In this document: positions 25,409 through 34,247 of the stretch, piece after piece
Position numbering within the stretch: position 1 is the stretch's first letter
Layout: each line of letters starts with the position of its first letter
Source of the DNA: Desulfocicer vacuolatum DSM 3385
GTDB taxonomy: Bacteria; Desulfobacterota; Desulfobacteria; Desulfobacterales; Desulfobacteraceae
DNA length: 64,000 nucleotides
Reading direction: 5' to 3'
Assembly (NCBI RefSeq): GCF_900176365.1
Contig: NZ_FWXY01000020.1
Coordinates: forward strand, 1-64,000
Program-made: the position numbers and the translations under genes
The notes under the pieces: model-generated
The model's database searches: none
Told to the model about the DNA's origin: nothing
The model's input: only the letters and a program-made list of their open reading frames with translations

Positions 25409-26482
25409 ATGCATTATCACTATCCGAAATATGTCAGCGTGGCGGAAAAAAAGGCAAAGGCAGAACGAAAGCTTGCCGCCCTGAAAAAGAAAAACCCCAA
25501 TATTAAACCCGTTGTCATTGAAGGCCGGGCCATTGCTAAAACCTGGTGGGGGAAGGCCTGGAATGAAAATCTTGAGCGGTATGCAGATTACGCCAATCGC
25601 ATTGGTCGGGGCCGAAGTTATGTCCGTCACATGGCTGTGCTGGATCTCCAGATTTCCCCCGGCAAAATCATGGCCATGGTGTCTGGCAGCGGTTCATCCC
25701 CCTACAAAGTCACCATCACCATCAAACCCATTCCCCAATCCGACTGGAACCGTATTAAACAGCAGTGCAAAGGAAAAATGGACAGCCTGAAAAAATTGAT
25801 GGCCGGCAAGTTTCCCAAGGCCCTTGAAGACGTGTTTACCCAAAAGGGTAAGGGCCTGTTCCCGGCACCCAAGGAGATCAGCCTGAACTGCTCCTGCCCG
25901 GACTGGGCCGTGATGTGTAAGCATGTGGCAGCTGTGCTCTACGGTGTCGGAGCCAGGCTGGACCGGGACCCGTCCTTATTTTTTATGTTGAGAAAGGCCA
26001 ATGTCAACGATTTGGTCTCTGAAAGCGTTAAAGAAAGCAAAAAAGACCTGCTGAACCGGTCCCAAAACAAATCCTCACGGATCATTAAAGATGACGCGGG
26101 TTTGTCAGCTCTGTTTGGGATTGATTTGGATGATGCCGATGCTTTGGCCCCTTCAACCGGTTCAACACAGACGTCAGCATTGAAAAAGCCGTTAAAGAAA
26201 CCGGTCCGCAAGCAGCCCCGGAAAACAACATCAAATGCCAAAGCAGCAGCCAAACCTAAATCCAGTGGGACTAAAATTTCAGGAAAAACCCCTGGAAGAA
26301 TAAAGGATGTCGCCGGAGTTGAAACCCTGTTTAAACGTCGGACAAAAAGCTTGACCCAGGTGGCCGAAGTCATTGAAAAATCGGACATGCCCCCGCAGAA
26401 GGTCCGGAATATTGTGTTTGCCCTTGTCAATCAGGGTAAATTGGAACGGGTTTCCCGGGGCGTATACAAATGGGTGAGATGA
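25409..26482 (+). CDS. SWIM zinc-finger protein paired with SNF2 helicase
   Basis: A 357-residue protein. Residues about 160-175 contain the SWIM zinc finger NCSCPDWAVMCKHVAA, with the CxC...CxH ligand set. A basic Lys/Pro-rich linker follows, and the C-terminal 60 residues look like a winged helix (SDMPPQKVRNIVFALVNQGK). I start at MHYHYPKY because GAGGA lies just upstream; a TTG 36 bases earlier overlaps the helicase stop. SWIM domains bind DNA or protein, and many bacterial SNF2 helicases have one fused or encoded next door, so the pair probably works as one complex. Confidence 0.85.
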   Translation: MHYHYPKYVSVAEKKAKAERKLAALKKKNPNIKPVVIEGRAIAKTWWGKAWNENLERYADYANRIGRGRSYVRHMAVLDLQISPGKIMAMVSGSGSSPYKVTITIKPIPQSDWNRIKQQCKGKMDSLKKLMAGKFPKALEDVFTQKGKGLFPAPKEISLNCSCPDWAVMCKHVAAVLYGVGARLDRDPSLFFMLRKANVNDLVSESVKESKKDLLNRSQNKSSRIIKDDAGLSALFGIDLDDADALAPSTGSTQTSALKKPLKKPVRKQPRKTTSNAKAAAKPKSSGTKISGKTPGRIKDVAGVETLFKRRTKSLTQVAEVIEKSDMPPQKVRNIVFALVNQGKLERVSRGVYKWVR

Positions 26483-26563
26483 TTTTTTTAAAAAAAGGGA
26501 ATATGATGGTGATGCATCCTTGTAAACAGCAGGAAAACATGAAGCTGGACTCTCCTGAATTTT

Positions 26564-28246
26564 TTACTTTCCGGGTTTCACAAACAGCCACAACCAGAGA
26601 ACAACAGCACAGGCAATTGCGACGAGCCCAAACAATGACAGGCCGAAAATTTGGGGGGATGCCTTTAAACTAAAGAGAAGGGAAGATGCAATAATCAGGG
26701 AGGAAATAATCAAAGACACCGAACGTTTATGATTCTCCCGTTGATAAGCTCCCAGGATTTTTTCCAGTTTCTGGATATCGAACCCCAGGACAAATTTGCC
26801 CTTTCGGGCCTGGCGGATGATGGCAATGCTGTCCCGGGGAATTTCCCGGAGCAGCTGAAGGGATTCCAGAGAAAGGCTGGATAAATCTGCGGTGATGCGT
26901 GACAGGGATATGCGTTCAATTTTCTTTTTTTTGATAAACGGTGCAGCATATTCAACCATGTCAAAATCCGGATCAAGTTTTTGGGCAACCCCTTCCACCG
27001 CAGCAAAGGATTTCATCATCAAAAAAGTATCGGGATAGAGCCGAAGCTTGTGTCTGGCAGTAATTTTTAAAAGATCCTGCAGTAATCGTCCCACGTTAAT
27101 ATGTTTTAAAGCCTTGGTCAGATATTGGGCGATGAATGTGGAGATATCCCGTTCCAGAAAACGCATATCCGGCTCATCATCATATTCGGTGAGTTCCAGC
27201 AGGTAATGGCAGGTTGCTGACGAATTTTCAGTGACAACACTTGCGATCAGGTCAATAAAGACTTCCCGTGCCCGGCGATCCATGAACCCCATCATTCCAA
27301 AATCCACAGGCCCCAGCACATTATCAGGCAGTACAAAAAGGTTGCCCGGATGAAGATCAGCATGGAAAAAACCATACTCAAACACCTGCTTTAAAATCAG
27401 GTCTGCTCCCCGTTGGGTTAATAATTTTCGGTCCATGCCGTGTTCATCCAGGGTGTCTGTCTCTGAAATTTTGATTCCCTGGATGTACTCCATGGTTAAC
27501 ACGGTTTCTGTGGTTATATCCAGATAAACCCTGGGAATATGGATGGTGGAATCAAACACAAACTGCCGGGCCACCCTTTCCATATTGGATGCTTCCAGGG
27601 TGTAATCCAGCTCTTTTTCCAGGGTTTCTGCAAATTCTTCAACTATTTTTACGGGTCGAAAAAAGGATAGATCTTCAATGTGCCGTTCCATCAAAGTGGC
27701 CAGGTGGTTCATGATTTCAAGATCCACAATGATGTGTTTTCTGATATCAGGCCGCTGGATTTTAACGGCAACCCTTTCACCGGTTTTTAATTTTGCCAGA
27801 TGAACCTGGCCGATGGATGCCGAGGCAAAGGGTTTTTCTTCCATGAAAACAAAAGGACTTTCTTTATCTGAAAAGGCCTTGGTCAGATTTTTTTTTACAT
27901 CGGAAAATGAAAATTCCGGGACATTGTCCTGGAGCTTTTCAAGTTCAAAAATATATTCCAATGGAATAAGATCCGGGCGGGTGGAAAGGATTTGACCAAA
28001 CTTAATAAAGGTGGGACCAAGTTCTTCAAAAAGAAGTCTTATGCGTTGGGACTGGGTTAAGGGTTCAAGCCATGGGGGTTTATCCTTTGAGATCATCTTA
28101 AGACCGATTTCAAGGTATTGATCAATTTTCAAGGCTTCAATAATATTGCCAAAACCATACTTAAAGATAATGGTTAATATCTGACGGTAACGGTTGATGT
28201 TCCGGTATGTACGGCCCACCACATCAAAATCTCTCAATGTCAGCAT
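26564..28246 (-). CDS. UbiB/ABC1 (ADCK) atypical kinase family protein
   Basis: A 560-residue protein of the ABC1/AarF/UbiB family. The signature KFGQ occurs in FIKFGQILSTRPDLIP near residue 80, the Ala-rich nucleotide loop is ASASIGQVHLA, and HADLHPGN and DFGMMG supply catalytic-loop and metal-binding residues. Two C-terminal TM helices (SLIISSLIIASSLLF and LFGLVAIACAVVLW) match UbiB. The family supports isoprenoid quinone synthesis or lipid handling through ATPase activity. In an anaerobe the quinone would probably be menaquinone. It is convergent with the SWIM gene and stands alone. Confidence 0.88.
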   Translation of the reverse strand: MLTLRDFDVVGRTYRNINRYRQILTIIFKYGFGNIIEALKIDQYLEIGLKMISKDKPPWLEPLTQSQRIRLLFEELGPTFIKFGQILSTRPDLIPLEYIFELEKLQDNVPEFSFSDVKKNLTKAFSDKESPFVFMEEKPFASASIGQVHLAKLKTGERVAVKIQRPDIRKHIIVDLEIMNHLATLMERHIEDLSFFRPVKIVEEFAETLEKELDYTLEASNMERVARQFVFDSTIHIPRVYLDITTETVLTMEYIQGIKISETDTLDEHGMDRKLLTQRGADLILKQVFEYGFFHADLHPGNLFVLPDNVLGPVDFGMMGFMDRRAREVFIDLIASVVTENSSATCHYLLELTEYDDEPDMRFLERDISTFIAQYLTKALKHINVGRLLQDLLKITARHKLRLYPDTFLMMKSFAAVEGVAQKLDPDFDMVEYAAPFIKKKKIERISLSRITADLSSLSLESLQLLREIPRDSIAIIRQARKGKFVLGFDIQKLEKILGAYQRENHKRSVSLIISSLIIASSLLFSLKASPQIFGLSLFGLVAIACAVVLWLWLFVKPGK

Positions 28247-28351
28247 AAAAATTTAAATTTCCGATCAGAAAATATGTTTTTGTAATTAAACAAGTTCCTG
28301 GGCCTTTTTTCCATAAAGCAGATTCCGATGATTGAACCTTTAATAACAAAA

Positions 28352-28457
28352 CTCAACTTTCGGTGTTCGCATTTCGTGGTGGGGTCACCCCGTCGGCACA
28401 CTGAGCCCATAGGTACATTTAAAAATGCCAGCTTTGAAATGAAGCCCGAAAGTTGAG
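28352..28457. mobile_element. MITE-like element E with 8-bp target duplication
   Basis: A 106-bp stretch with perfect 12-bp terminal inverted repeats CTCAACTTTCGG and CCGAAAGTTGAG, bounded on both sides by the direct repeat TAACAAAA (28344-28351 and 28458-28465). It has no coding capacity. Terminal repeats plus a target-site duplication are the marks of a non-autonomous transposable element. No cognate transposase is in the window. Confidence 0.65.
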
Positions 28458-28656
28458 TAACAAAACCAATGGGCCGGTTTTGCTCCGGTAAAATTTCCAT
28501 TTTTTATAAATCCTCAATCCGTTCAAATGGGTATTGCAACCATTGATTTAGGAACTATGTATTTTATACCTGTGAGGATAAAATTAACTATACCGTATAT
28601 TGGTCAGTGGAGCAAGACAGTCCTTGGTGTGCCCGGAAATGGAACTGAGAAATGCC

Positions 28657-28685
28657 TTGACATCAATGACGCACTGCATCATATT
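28657..28685 (+). promoter_or_regulatory. Candidate sigma70 promoter for the phasin/PhaR genes
   Basis: TTGACA, 17 bases, CATATT. The predicted start near 28692 is about 60 bases before the ATG at 28753. Apart from this and element E, the 28247-28752 gap holds nothing I can support. Confidence 0.45.
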
Positions 28686-28752
28686 TGTAGTTATGACACA
28701 ATGCGTTATTTAAAGTTTGCGTTTTAAGTATAGTTTCACAGGAGAAATAAAA

Positions 28753-29298
28753 ATGACGACCAAAACAACTGAAAATAAATCCAGGTTTTATGTTGCACAA
28801 AGTATTCGCGATGCAAAGGAAAAAATTCAGGAAAAAATCAAAACCTATAATGAGAAGTATATGAAGGAACAACTTGAAACCGGACGTGGGTTCATCCATG
28901 AATTTAAATCAGATCCCGTTAAAACAGTTGATGACCTCATTGGTGACAGCCACAATGTCATTCAAAAAATAAAATCCGCCCGCATGGAAATATTGCAGAA
29001 AAAAATGGATACAACAAAAAAAGATGTTCATCGGCAATTGGAAAAAATCAATAAGACGACTCACACCGTATGTAAGGGAATTGAGGGTGACGCAAAATTG
29101 ATTGCAGAGGATTTGCTTGATTTGGGGAAGAAAAATCTGGATAAAATGTCCCTGAAAAAAAAGATTGAAAAAAAGATTTTCCAAGGCATTGATGCCATTC
29201 CTGAAAAATTGAACATTCCTTCAAAAAAAGACATTGATGATTTGCGGAACAGTATTAACAGGGTTAATCAAAAGCTCGACGGTCTTAATAAAAAATAA
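28753..29298 (+). CDS. Phasin-like coiled-coil protein
   Basis: A 181-residue, Lys/Glu-rich, almost entirely helical protein without signal peptide or TM segment. The C-terminus ends in a heptad segment (RNSINRVNQKLDGLNKK) like that of PhaF/PhaI-type granule-associated proteins. The start is MTTKTTENK, with CAGGAG upstream; an in-frame TTG 36 bases earlier lacks a site. It precedes two PhaR-type genes, which supports a granule surface or phasin role. Sequence alone would allow any helical scaffold protein. Confidence 0.55.
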   Translation: MTTKTTENKSRFYVAQSIRDAKEKIQEKIKTYNEKYMKEQLETGRGFIHEFKSDPVKTVDDLIGDSHNVIQKIKSARMEILQKKMDTTKKDVHRQLEKINKTTHTVCKGIEGDAKLIAEDLLDLGKKNLDKMSLKKKIEKKIFQGIDAIPEKLNIPSKKDIDDLRNSINRVNQKLDGLNKK

Positions 29299-29454
29299 TT
29301 TGCAGACGCAAGATGCTTAGCCCATAGTGCAACGTTAAATCTTAATTTTAGGATAGCTGATTTTGAACCGGCAGGAAGTGCGCTGCTTTGGAAGATTATC
29401 ATCCTAAATTTCAGACTTGACTCTGCAATAGTTTGGAATTATCGGGAGGGAGTG

Positions 29455-29964
29455 ATGTTAAAAATAAAAAAATATTCAAATGGAAAATATTTCGACACTG
29501 AAGTAAAAGAGTATATCAAGTCAGAAACCCTGGCTGCAATGGTTAACAACGGAGAAAAAATTCAGGTTGTCTTGGCCAGAACAGGTAAAGATATCACCGA
29601 ACAGGTCATTGAACAGCTCTCCGGAAAAGAAGAGCGGAAAAAAGAGGGGGGGGGTGCCCCAACAGATAAAGTGATGAAATGGGTGGGCGAAATCATTGAT
29701 TCAAAAATAGACAAAGTAATGGACATTATAAAATTACCCACCCGGGAGCAGGTTGCCGGTCTGGAAGCAACCATCAAAGAATTAAATGATAAAATTGATG
29801 CATTGTCACAGGAGAAAACAATAAAAGAGAGTTTTGCTTCTCCAGAAGGCCAAGAGAAATCGGTGACAGAAAAAACTGTGGATGCGAAAAAAGTGCAAGC
29901 AAATGAGAAAATTCCAGATAATAAACTGATGGCTGACAAAAAGGTGGGGATAAAAACTGTATAG
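29455..29964 (+). CDS. PhaR-type protein with PHB_acc_N domain (copy 1)
   Basis: A 169-residue protein. Its first 50 residues, from LKIKKYSNGKYFDTEVKEYI to TGKDITEQVIEQL, match the DNA-binding domain of PHA synthesis repressors (IKKYxNRxLYDT). The arginines usual after the N are replaced (SNGKYF), making it more divergent than the neighbouring copy. The rest is helical and ends in a low-complexity Lys/Glu tail. GGGAGGG is at 29445-29450; I prefer the ATG over a GTG three bases earlier. It follows the phasin-like gene by 156 bp. Confidence 0.7.
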   Translation: MLKIKKYSNGKYFDTEVKEYIKSETLAAMVNNGEKIQVVLARTGKDITEQVIEQLSGKEERKKEGGGAPTDKVMKWVGEIIDSKIDKVMDIIKLPTREQVAGLEATIKELNDKIDALSQEKTIKESFASPEGQEKSVTEKTVDAKKVQANEKIPDNKLMADKKVGIKTV

Positions 29965-29988
29965 ACCTTTTGGGTTTTTGAGGATGAC

Positions 29989-30579
29989 ATGCACCGCATC
30001 AAAAAATATGCAAATAGAAAGCTTTACGACACCACAGATAAGAAATATATTTCCAGAACACATCTTTCTGAATTGATCAGACAGGGCCGGGATATCGTTA
30101 TAATTGACAATGAAACCGGAGAGGACTTAACCGCATCCATTGTTTCAGGCCTCATCGCCACCACAAAGGGGAAAGCCGGTGGGGCGGTTTCATCCAGCGT
30201 ATTGATTCAATTATTCAGAAAAGGCGGGAATGCCTTGACCGATTATGCCAAAAAATATGTCTCTTTCTGGCAAAAATCATTTACCATGGCTGAAGAAGAA
30301 ATTGACGACATGGTCAAAGCTCTTGTGAAAAGTAAAGAAATCTCAAAATCCGAGGGCGTTCGATTAAAAAAAGAGGTCATTGGCTTTAGCACCGCTTTAA
30401 AGGAGTGGATTTCAGACACCATTGACAGGCGGTTAAACGAACTTTTGGCTGGAACTAATCTTGCCACCAAAGACCATGTGGCAGAGTTAAATTTAAAGAT
30501 CACCACCCTGGAAAGAAAATTAAAAATCCTGGAGAATGAACAATTGAGGCGTGCAGAGGCGGTATCCAAAGAACAATAA
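29989..30579 (+). CDS. PhaR-type PHA regulator (copy 2)
   Basis: A 196-residue protein whose N-terminus, IKKYANRKLYDTTDKKYI, is a near-canonical PHB_acc_N DNA-binding domain, followed by TGEDLTASIVSGL. Residues 60-196 are helical, with a C-terminal coiled coil (LNLKITTLERKLKILENEQL) resembling the phasin-like protein. PhaR proteins bind both DNA and PHA granules and control phasin expression. It lies 24 bp after copy 1, so the two are co-transcribed. No PHA synthase gene occurs in the window. Confidence 0.82.
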   Translation: MHRIKKYANRKLYDTTDKKYISRTHLSELIRQGRDIVIIDNETGEDLTASIVSGLIATTKGKAGGAVSSSVLIQLFRKGGNALTDYAKKYVSFWQKSFTMAEEEIDDMVKALVKSKEISKSEGVRLKKEVIGFSTALKEWISDTIDRRLNELLAGTNLATKDHVAELNLKITTLERKLKILENEQLRRAEAVSKEQ

Positions 30580-30681
30580 CAGGACAATTTCAAGTCTTAT
30601 CCGCCAACAACCTGCAAACCATATTTATGAGGTCACAAAAACATATGAATAACGGGCATCCATCATATGAGCCAAAAAGTA

Positions 30682-30741
30682 GTTTACACTTTTTTGAAAA
30701 TTTTTCCTCAAAATGGGGACATTGTTCTTAAAAGTGTAAAC
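30682..30741. repeat. Repeat family C, copy C1
   Basis: A 60-bp element with perfect 12-bp terminal inverted repeats GTTTACACTTTT and AAAAGTGTAAAC around AAAATGGGGAC. Related copies are at 39090-39171, 50864-50923 and 60760-60821. It lies in the 276-bp gap between the PhaR gene and the patatin gene. Confidence 0.75.
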
Positions 30742-30856
30742 CATAAATGAAGCATGCCGAATAACGATATTAAAGGCCGATATAACGAAATCATAGCCGG
30801 TGCACCGGGGGAGAGTAAGTCATGACTGCCATTGAATTTTTCCATGGGATGATGCC

Positions 30857-31747
30857 GTGAAAAGGGCATTGATATTGGCCGGTGGGGGGGCCAGGGGGGC
30901 TTTTCAAATGGGGGTCTGGAAATATCTCTCCCAGAAAAACTGGACACCTGACATTATCTGCGGTACTTCCGTGGGGGCCATAAATGCCGCAGGCATTGGT
31001 TCCGGCCTGGATGTTCACACATTGATTCGGCTGTGGACCACCTACAATCGCAGAAAAATATATCGCCTCAACTTGATTCCTTTTTTATGGTATTTGTTAT
31101 CGGGTCGGGCATTAAAGCCCCTTTTGGATATCCGGCCCATGCAGTCCATGATTTTAGATTATATTGATTTTAATTGTTTAAAAAATAACCCCACAAAGGT
31201 GGTGATTTCCACCGTCAATCTTGTGACATCCCGTCCCTGCTTTTTTGATAATTCAGAAATAAAACTGGAACATATCATGGCATCCAGTGCCATGCCCATC
31301 CTTTTTCCCTGGCAATATATAGACGGAGTTCCCCACTGGGACGGCGGAACCATGGCAAACATTCCTTTGCAGGCAGCAGTGGATTTTGGTGCGGATGAAA
31401 TTATTATTGTGCTGCTTTCACCCGTTGGCCACACCTCCCAGCCGTTGCCTGACAATGTTCCCACGGCATTGGAGGTTGTTTTTGAGCAATTTCTTTCTGG
31501 GTCCTATCACAATGCACTCATGGCCAATGGGTATGAAGACGGGGCATTTTCATCTTTTTTGTTAGAACGGACAAAAAAAGATAAATCCTGTGACTTGCAT
31601 GCCGGACAACCCAGAATTATAACCCTGGCCCCCGGAAAAATGCTGGGTTTTAAATCTTTGTTGAGTTTTTCTGTATCCCAGGCACAAGAGCTCATTGATG
31701 AAGGGTATAGAACGGCACATACCCATTTAAAATCATTCATAAAATAA
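30857..31747 (+). CDS. Patatin-like phospholipase
   Basis: A 296-residue lipid acyl hydrolase. The oxyanion motif is GGGARG (10-14 region), the nucleophile elbow is GTSVG with Ser38, and the catalytic Asp is in WDGGTMAN near residue 162. The length fits single-domain RssA/YchK-type patatins. There is no signal peptide, so it is cytoplasmic. Some patatins hydrolyse phospholipids or act on PHA granules; the neighbouring phasin and PhaR genes make a granule role conceivable but unproven. The ATG has only a weak upstream ribosome binding site. Confidence 0.88.
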   Translation: MKRALILAGGGARGAFQMGVWKYLSQKNWTPDIICGTSVGAINAAGIGSGLDVHTLIRLWTTYNRRKIYRLNLIPFLWYLLSGRALKPLLDIRPMQSMILDYIDFNCLKNNPTKVVISTVNLVTSRPCFFDNSEIKLEHIMASSAMPILFPWQYIDGVPHWDGGTMANIPLQAAVDFGADEIIIVLLSPVGHTSQPLPDNVPTALEVVFEQFLSGSYHNALMANGYEDGAFSSFLLERTKKDKSCDLHAGQPRIITLAPGKMLGFKSLLSFSVSQAQELIDEGYRTAHTHLKSFIK

Positions 31748-31825
31748 AAATATGATTTCCTATTATTTTGAGTCTTCCCTTTCAATTAAACCTGGGGGGG
31801 TGGTCACAAGCTGGGGAAACTGTAA

Positions 31826-32302
31826 TTATTTGAACCTTTCATCGGAACGTTTATTTTTCACCTGTTCATCACTGGCTTGCATCCAGCCAGAAGCACAATC
31901 ATCCACGAAATCAAATTTTTTAATATATGGCTTAATATCCAATAATGGGGTTCCATCAAGGATATCAATGCCCTTCACAAAAACTTTATTACCTTCCACC
32001 TTTATTAATTGGACGATAGATATTCCAATATGATTGGGTCTTAGCGGAGAACGTGTTGAAAAAACCCCCCTTTTTTTATCATCCATAAAGGGAACTACAT
32101 GCAGCTCGGTTCGTGTTGCCATATGAAAACTATATAAAAGATATATATGGCTGAAACCGTCAAGATCTTGCAACCCTTCGATATATTTTTCGTCCACTGT
32201 CACATGTCCGACAAACTCGGATGCGCCTTTGGGTTGAATGGGCATGTCCTGGATTGATTTATGGGGAGAATGTATTGTTCCTATTGGATTGATGGTATGC
32301 AT
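31826..32302 (-). CDS. trmO: tRNA m6t6A37 methyltransferase TrmO/YaeB family
   Basis: A 158-residue protein of the UPF0066/TsaA/YaeB family. STRSPLRPNHIGIS and ILDGTPLLDIKPYI are the two signature blocks of this SAM-binding beta-barrel fold. E. coli TrmO (235 residues) N6-methylates t6A37 in tRNAThr. This protein is the short form lacking most of the C-terminal domain, as in many anaerobes and archaea. It is convergent with the patatin gene and lies downstream of the SYLF gene on the same strand. Confidence 0.85.
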   Translation of the reverse strand: MHTINPIGTIHSPHKSIQDMPIQPKGASEFVGHVTVDEKYIEGLQDLDGFSHIYLLYSFHMATRTELHVVPFMDDKKRGVFSTRSPLRPNHIGISIVQLIKVEGNKVFVKGIDILDGTPLLDIKPYIKKFDFVDDCASGWMQASDEQVKNKRSDERFK

Positions 32303-32381
32303 TTGGGGGTTCCTTTGTTATATTAATGCTGACCGTTAGATTTTGATTGTAAGAATAGTATATGATAGATTAATCCTGTTA

Positions 32382-32966
32382 TTAAAAGGGGGTGAAAGTA
32401 AACTTTTGCCCGCCAATGGTGGCTTCATACATTAATCCTCCTATTGTATGAACAAAGACAGCCATTCCCTTATAATAACTTACATCTGCCTGCTCACCTG
32501 TGGCAGGTCCGGCGCTGGCTCCGGCAGTGGCTCCTTCTGTTCCTGCTTTTGCTTGGGCACCTGCTGTAATTGCCACTGCTGATGCAGAGGCATCAAACTC
32601 AAAACTCCCACTGGTGAATTCTCTGTAGGACCGTTGGTCTTGAAAAAAGATGATTTGGCTGAATGCTTGTCCTCCAAATTGGAATCCTATACTCACCTTT
32701 GCAAGAGACGTTGTGCCAGTGGCTTTCCCGCGTTTATATACTTTCCCCTTTCCATAGGCTCCACCAATTCCGAAGCCGCCCTTTCCAATAGTGGGGAAGA
32801 CAGCATATCCATAGCAATTCTTGAAAAATGGTTGAACCATTTTGGATTGTTTAAAAACTGAAATCGTTTTTGAATAAGAATTGGCCGTTGCATTGCCAGA
32901 AAAGCAGAATAGAAGGAAAAGAACGAATATAAACAGTTTTTTAAAAAAAATCATAGAAAACCTCAT
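32382..32966 (-). CDS. Exported SYLF/Ysc84-domain lipid-binding protein
   Basis: A 194-residue protein with a signal peptide (FFKKLFIFVLFLLFCFSGNATA) and a SYLF/Ysc84 domain: GYAVFPTIGKGGFGIGGAYGKG, then VSIGFQFGGQAFSQIIFF. A Gly/Ala-rich stretch near 130-165 (AQAKAGTEGATAGASAGPA) follows, typical of the bacterial versions. The family binds lipids and sits in the periplasm or outer membrane; its exact role is unknown. An internal ATG four codons later is an alternative start. Confidence 0.85.
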   Translation of the reverse strand: MRFSMIFFKKLFIFVLFLLFCFSGNATANSYSKTISVFKQSKMVQPFFKNCYGYAVFPTIGKGGFGIGGAYGKGKVYKRGKATGTTSLAKVSIGFQFGGQAFSQIIFFQDQRSYREFTSGSFEFDASASAVAITAGAQAKAGTEGATAGASAGPATGEQADVSYYKGMAVFVHTIGGLMYEATIGGQKFTFTPF

Positions 32967-33354
32967 TTTACCAAAATTAATTCTAATTCCATCAACACAC
33001 TAATTATCCAGATTTATTGCTTGTAAGTGTTTGTGCTACGCCCGGTATGGGGAGGATAAATTTATGGATTTAAATCCCCTTAAGAGATTTACTGCTAACA
33101 CAAATATCCACCGAAAACAAGGGCAGAAATGTGAGTGATCGTCTGAAGGAAGATGAGTGCCCATAAGGAAAATTGAAAATGGAATGGTAGTTTTTTCCCC
33201 CTATATTCTCCATGTTTTTTAACCATTGTTATTTTTTTGAATTGCCTTAATTTTAGATTAATTCAGGAAATGATATTGTGAGAAATAACGTGATAACTTA
33301 ATAATTACATGAAGTAAAACAATGAAAAACAAAGTAGGTTAAAAAGGTGATATC
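32967..33354. other. Intergenic region with little recognisable content
   Basis: A divergent gap between the SYLF gene and the 33355 gene. I see no credible ORF, repeat copy or RNA gene. A possible plus-strand promoter is TTGTGA (33276-33281), a 17-base spacer and TAATAA (33299-33304), about 50 bases before the 33355 ATG. Confidence 0.4.
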
Positions 33355-33804
33355 ATGGAACAAAATTCAAGATATATATCTATTGTAATTTTGTCTGTTT
33401 TACTGGGCATTCTGATGACAGCTTCTTTTTCCATGGCAAATTCTATTGGGATGGATGAAAAAATTGAACAGCTCAATGATAATGATAAATGGATAGAACC
33501 TGCAAATATGGTGAATTTCTCTGAAAGTAAGGGGAAACTTTTTTCAAGTATATCGAATTCGTTCGTTATGGAGTCAGGTTTTCAAAGGAATCATATGGAT
33601 ACACGGATTGTCCTTACAGAGATTGACAGCATCACTGAACTTGCAGATGAACCCCTCAATTGCCGTATTGATAAAAATTCAAAAACAGCTGGATTAATGA
33701 TATGTAATATCAATGGAACAAATGACGGTGATTCTTTTTTTAAATTTAAATCAATGAAATCAAGAAAAACTTTTCAGATTTTTCCAGAAGTCCCGTATTT
33801 TTAA
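33355..33804 (+). CDS. Exported protein of unknown function
   Basis: A 149-residue protein with a signal peptide (ISIVILSVLLGILMTASFSMA followed by NSIGMDEK). The mature part is polar, has two Cys residues (CRIDKN and MICN) and shows no recognisable domain. The C-terminus may be affected by a recombination event, because the sequence shortly after the stop changes into the 3' half of a cobalamin riboswitch with no 5' half. AAAAAGGTG precedes the ATG. Confidence 0.55.
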   Translation: MEQNSRYISIVILSVLLGILMTASFSMANSIGMDEKIEQLNDNDKWIEPANMVNFSESKGKLFSSISNSFVMESGFQRNHMDTRIVLTEIDSITELADEPLNCRIDKNSKTAGLMICNINGTNDGDSFFKFKSMKSRKTFQIFPEVPYF

Positions 33805-33836
33805 GCATGTGTAATTTTTTATAATTTCGTTGAGCA

Positions 33837-33996
33837 GATTGGGTGGGAAGGTGCGGTTGTAGGATGAACCGGAAGTCAGAAGACCTGCCTGAACAAAATG
33901 GTTTATTTCTCGTGGCCAGAGAAAACCATAATATAATTTTAAAGGATGAAAACGGATATCCTCAACCAATTTTGTATTGGTTGAGGATTTTTTTTT
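33837..33996 (+). promoter_or_regulatory. Truncated cobalamin riboswitch 3' half with terminator
   Basis: GTGGGAAGG (33843-33851), then GGATGAACC and AGTCAGAAGACCTGCC (33874-33889), correspond to the 3' half of a cobalamin riboswitch. The last block, with flanking bases, is identical over 20 nt to the riboswitch at 41276-41434. The 5' half, including the GCCACTG B12 box, is missing upstream. After about 70 nt comes a perfect 13-bp hairpin (33958-33988) and a T-run, an intrinsic terminator. No plus-strand gene follows; the next gene is convergent. I read it as a vestige left after a deletion. Confidence 0.65.
33958..33996 (+). terminator. Intrinsic terminator
   Basis: The perfect stem ATCCTCAACCAAT / ATTGGTTGAGGAT, with loop TTTGT, is followed by nine T. 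It lies 3' of the riboswitch remnant and would also stop transcription from the 33355 gene. The remaining gap to 34247 holds nothing I can support. Confidence 0.85.
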
Positions 33997-34247
33997 CTAT
34001 TAAGCTATATGTGAGCCTTTTTATCTTTGATTTTCTGATGCTTGGGGGCATACCGGTTTAATGTGGTATAAAATGAAAAAAATATTACTGACTCCATCTG
34101 CTCGGACCAATTGTAAAGACAAAGAACTGATTACCTTTCCTCAGTCCATTGGTACAGGGAGTATTGAAATTTTTCACTTGAGTTACTTTACCAAATAGAC
34201 GATTTCGTTAAAAAACAAACAAGAATTTCGAATTTTTTTTTATGACA

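Noticed and set aside
28240-28727. Two small ORFs (86 residues minus, 66 residues plus) in the ubiB-phasin gap
   Set aside because: The first reads through the MITE-like element and the second overlaps the predicted promoter; neither has protein-like composition or a good start site.
33843-34061. 72-residue plus-strand ORF
   Set aside because: It runs through the riboswitch remnant and the perfect terminator hairpin, has no protein-like features and no good ribosome binding site.
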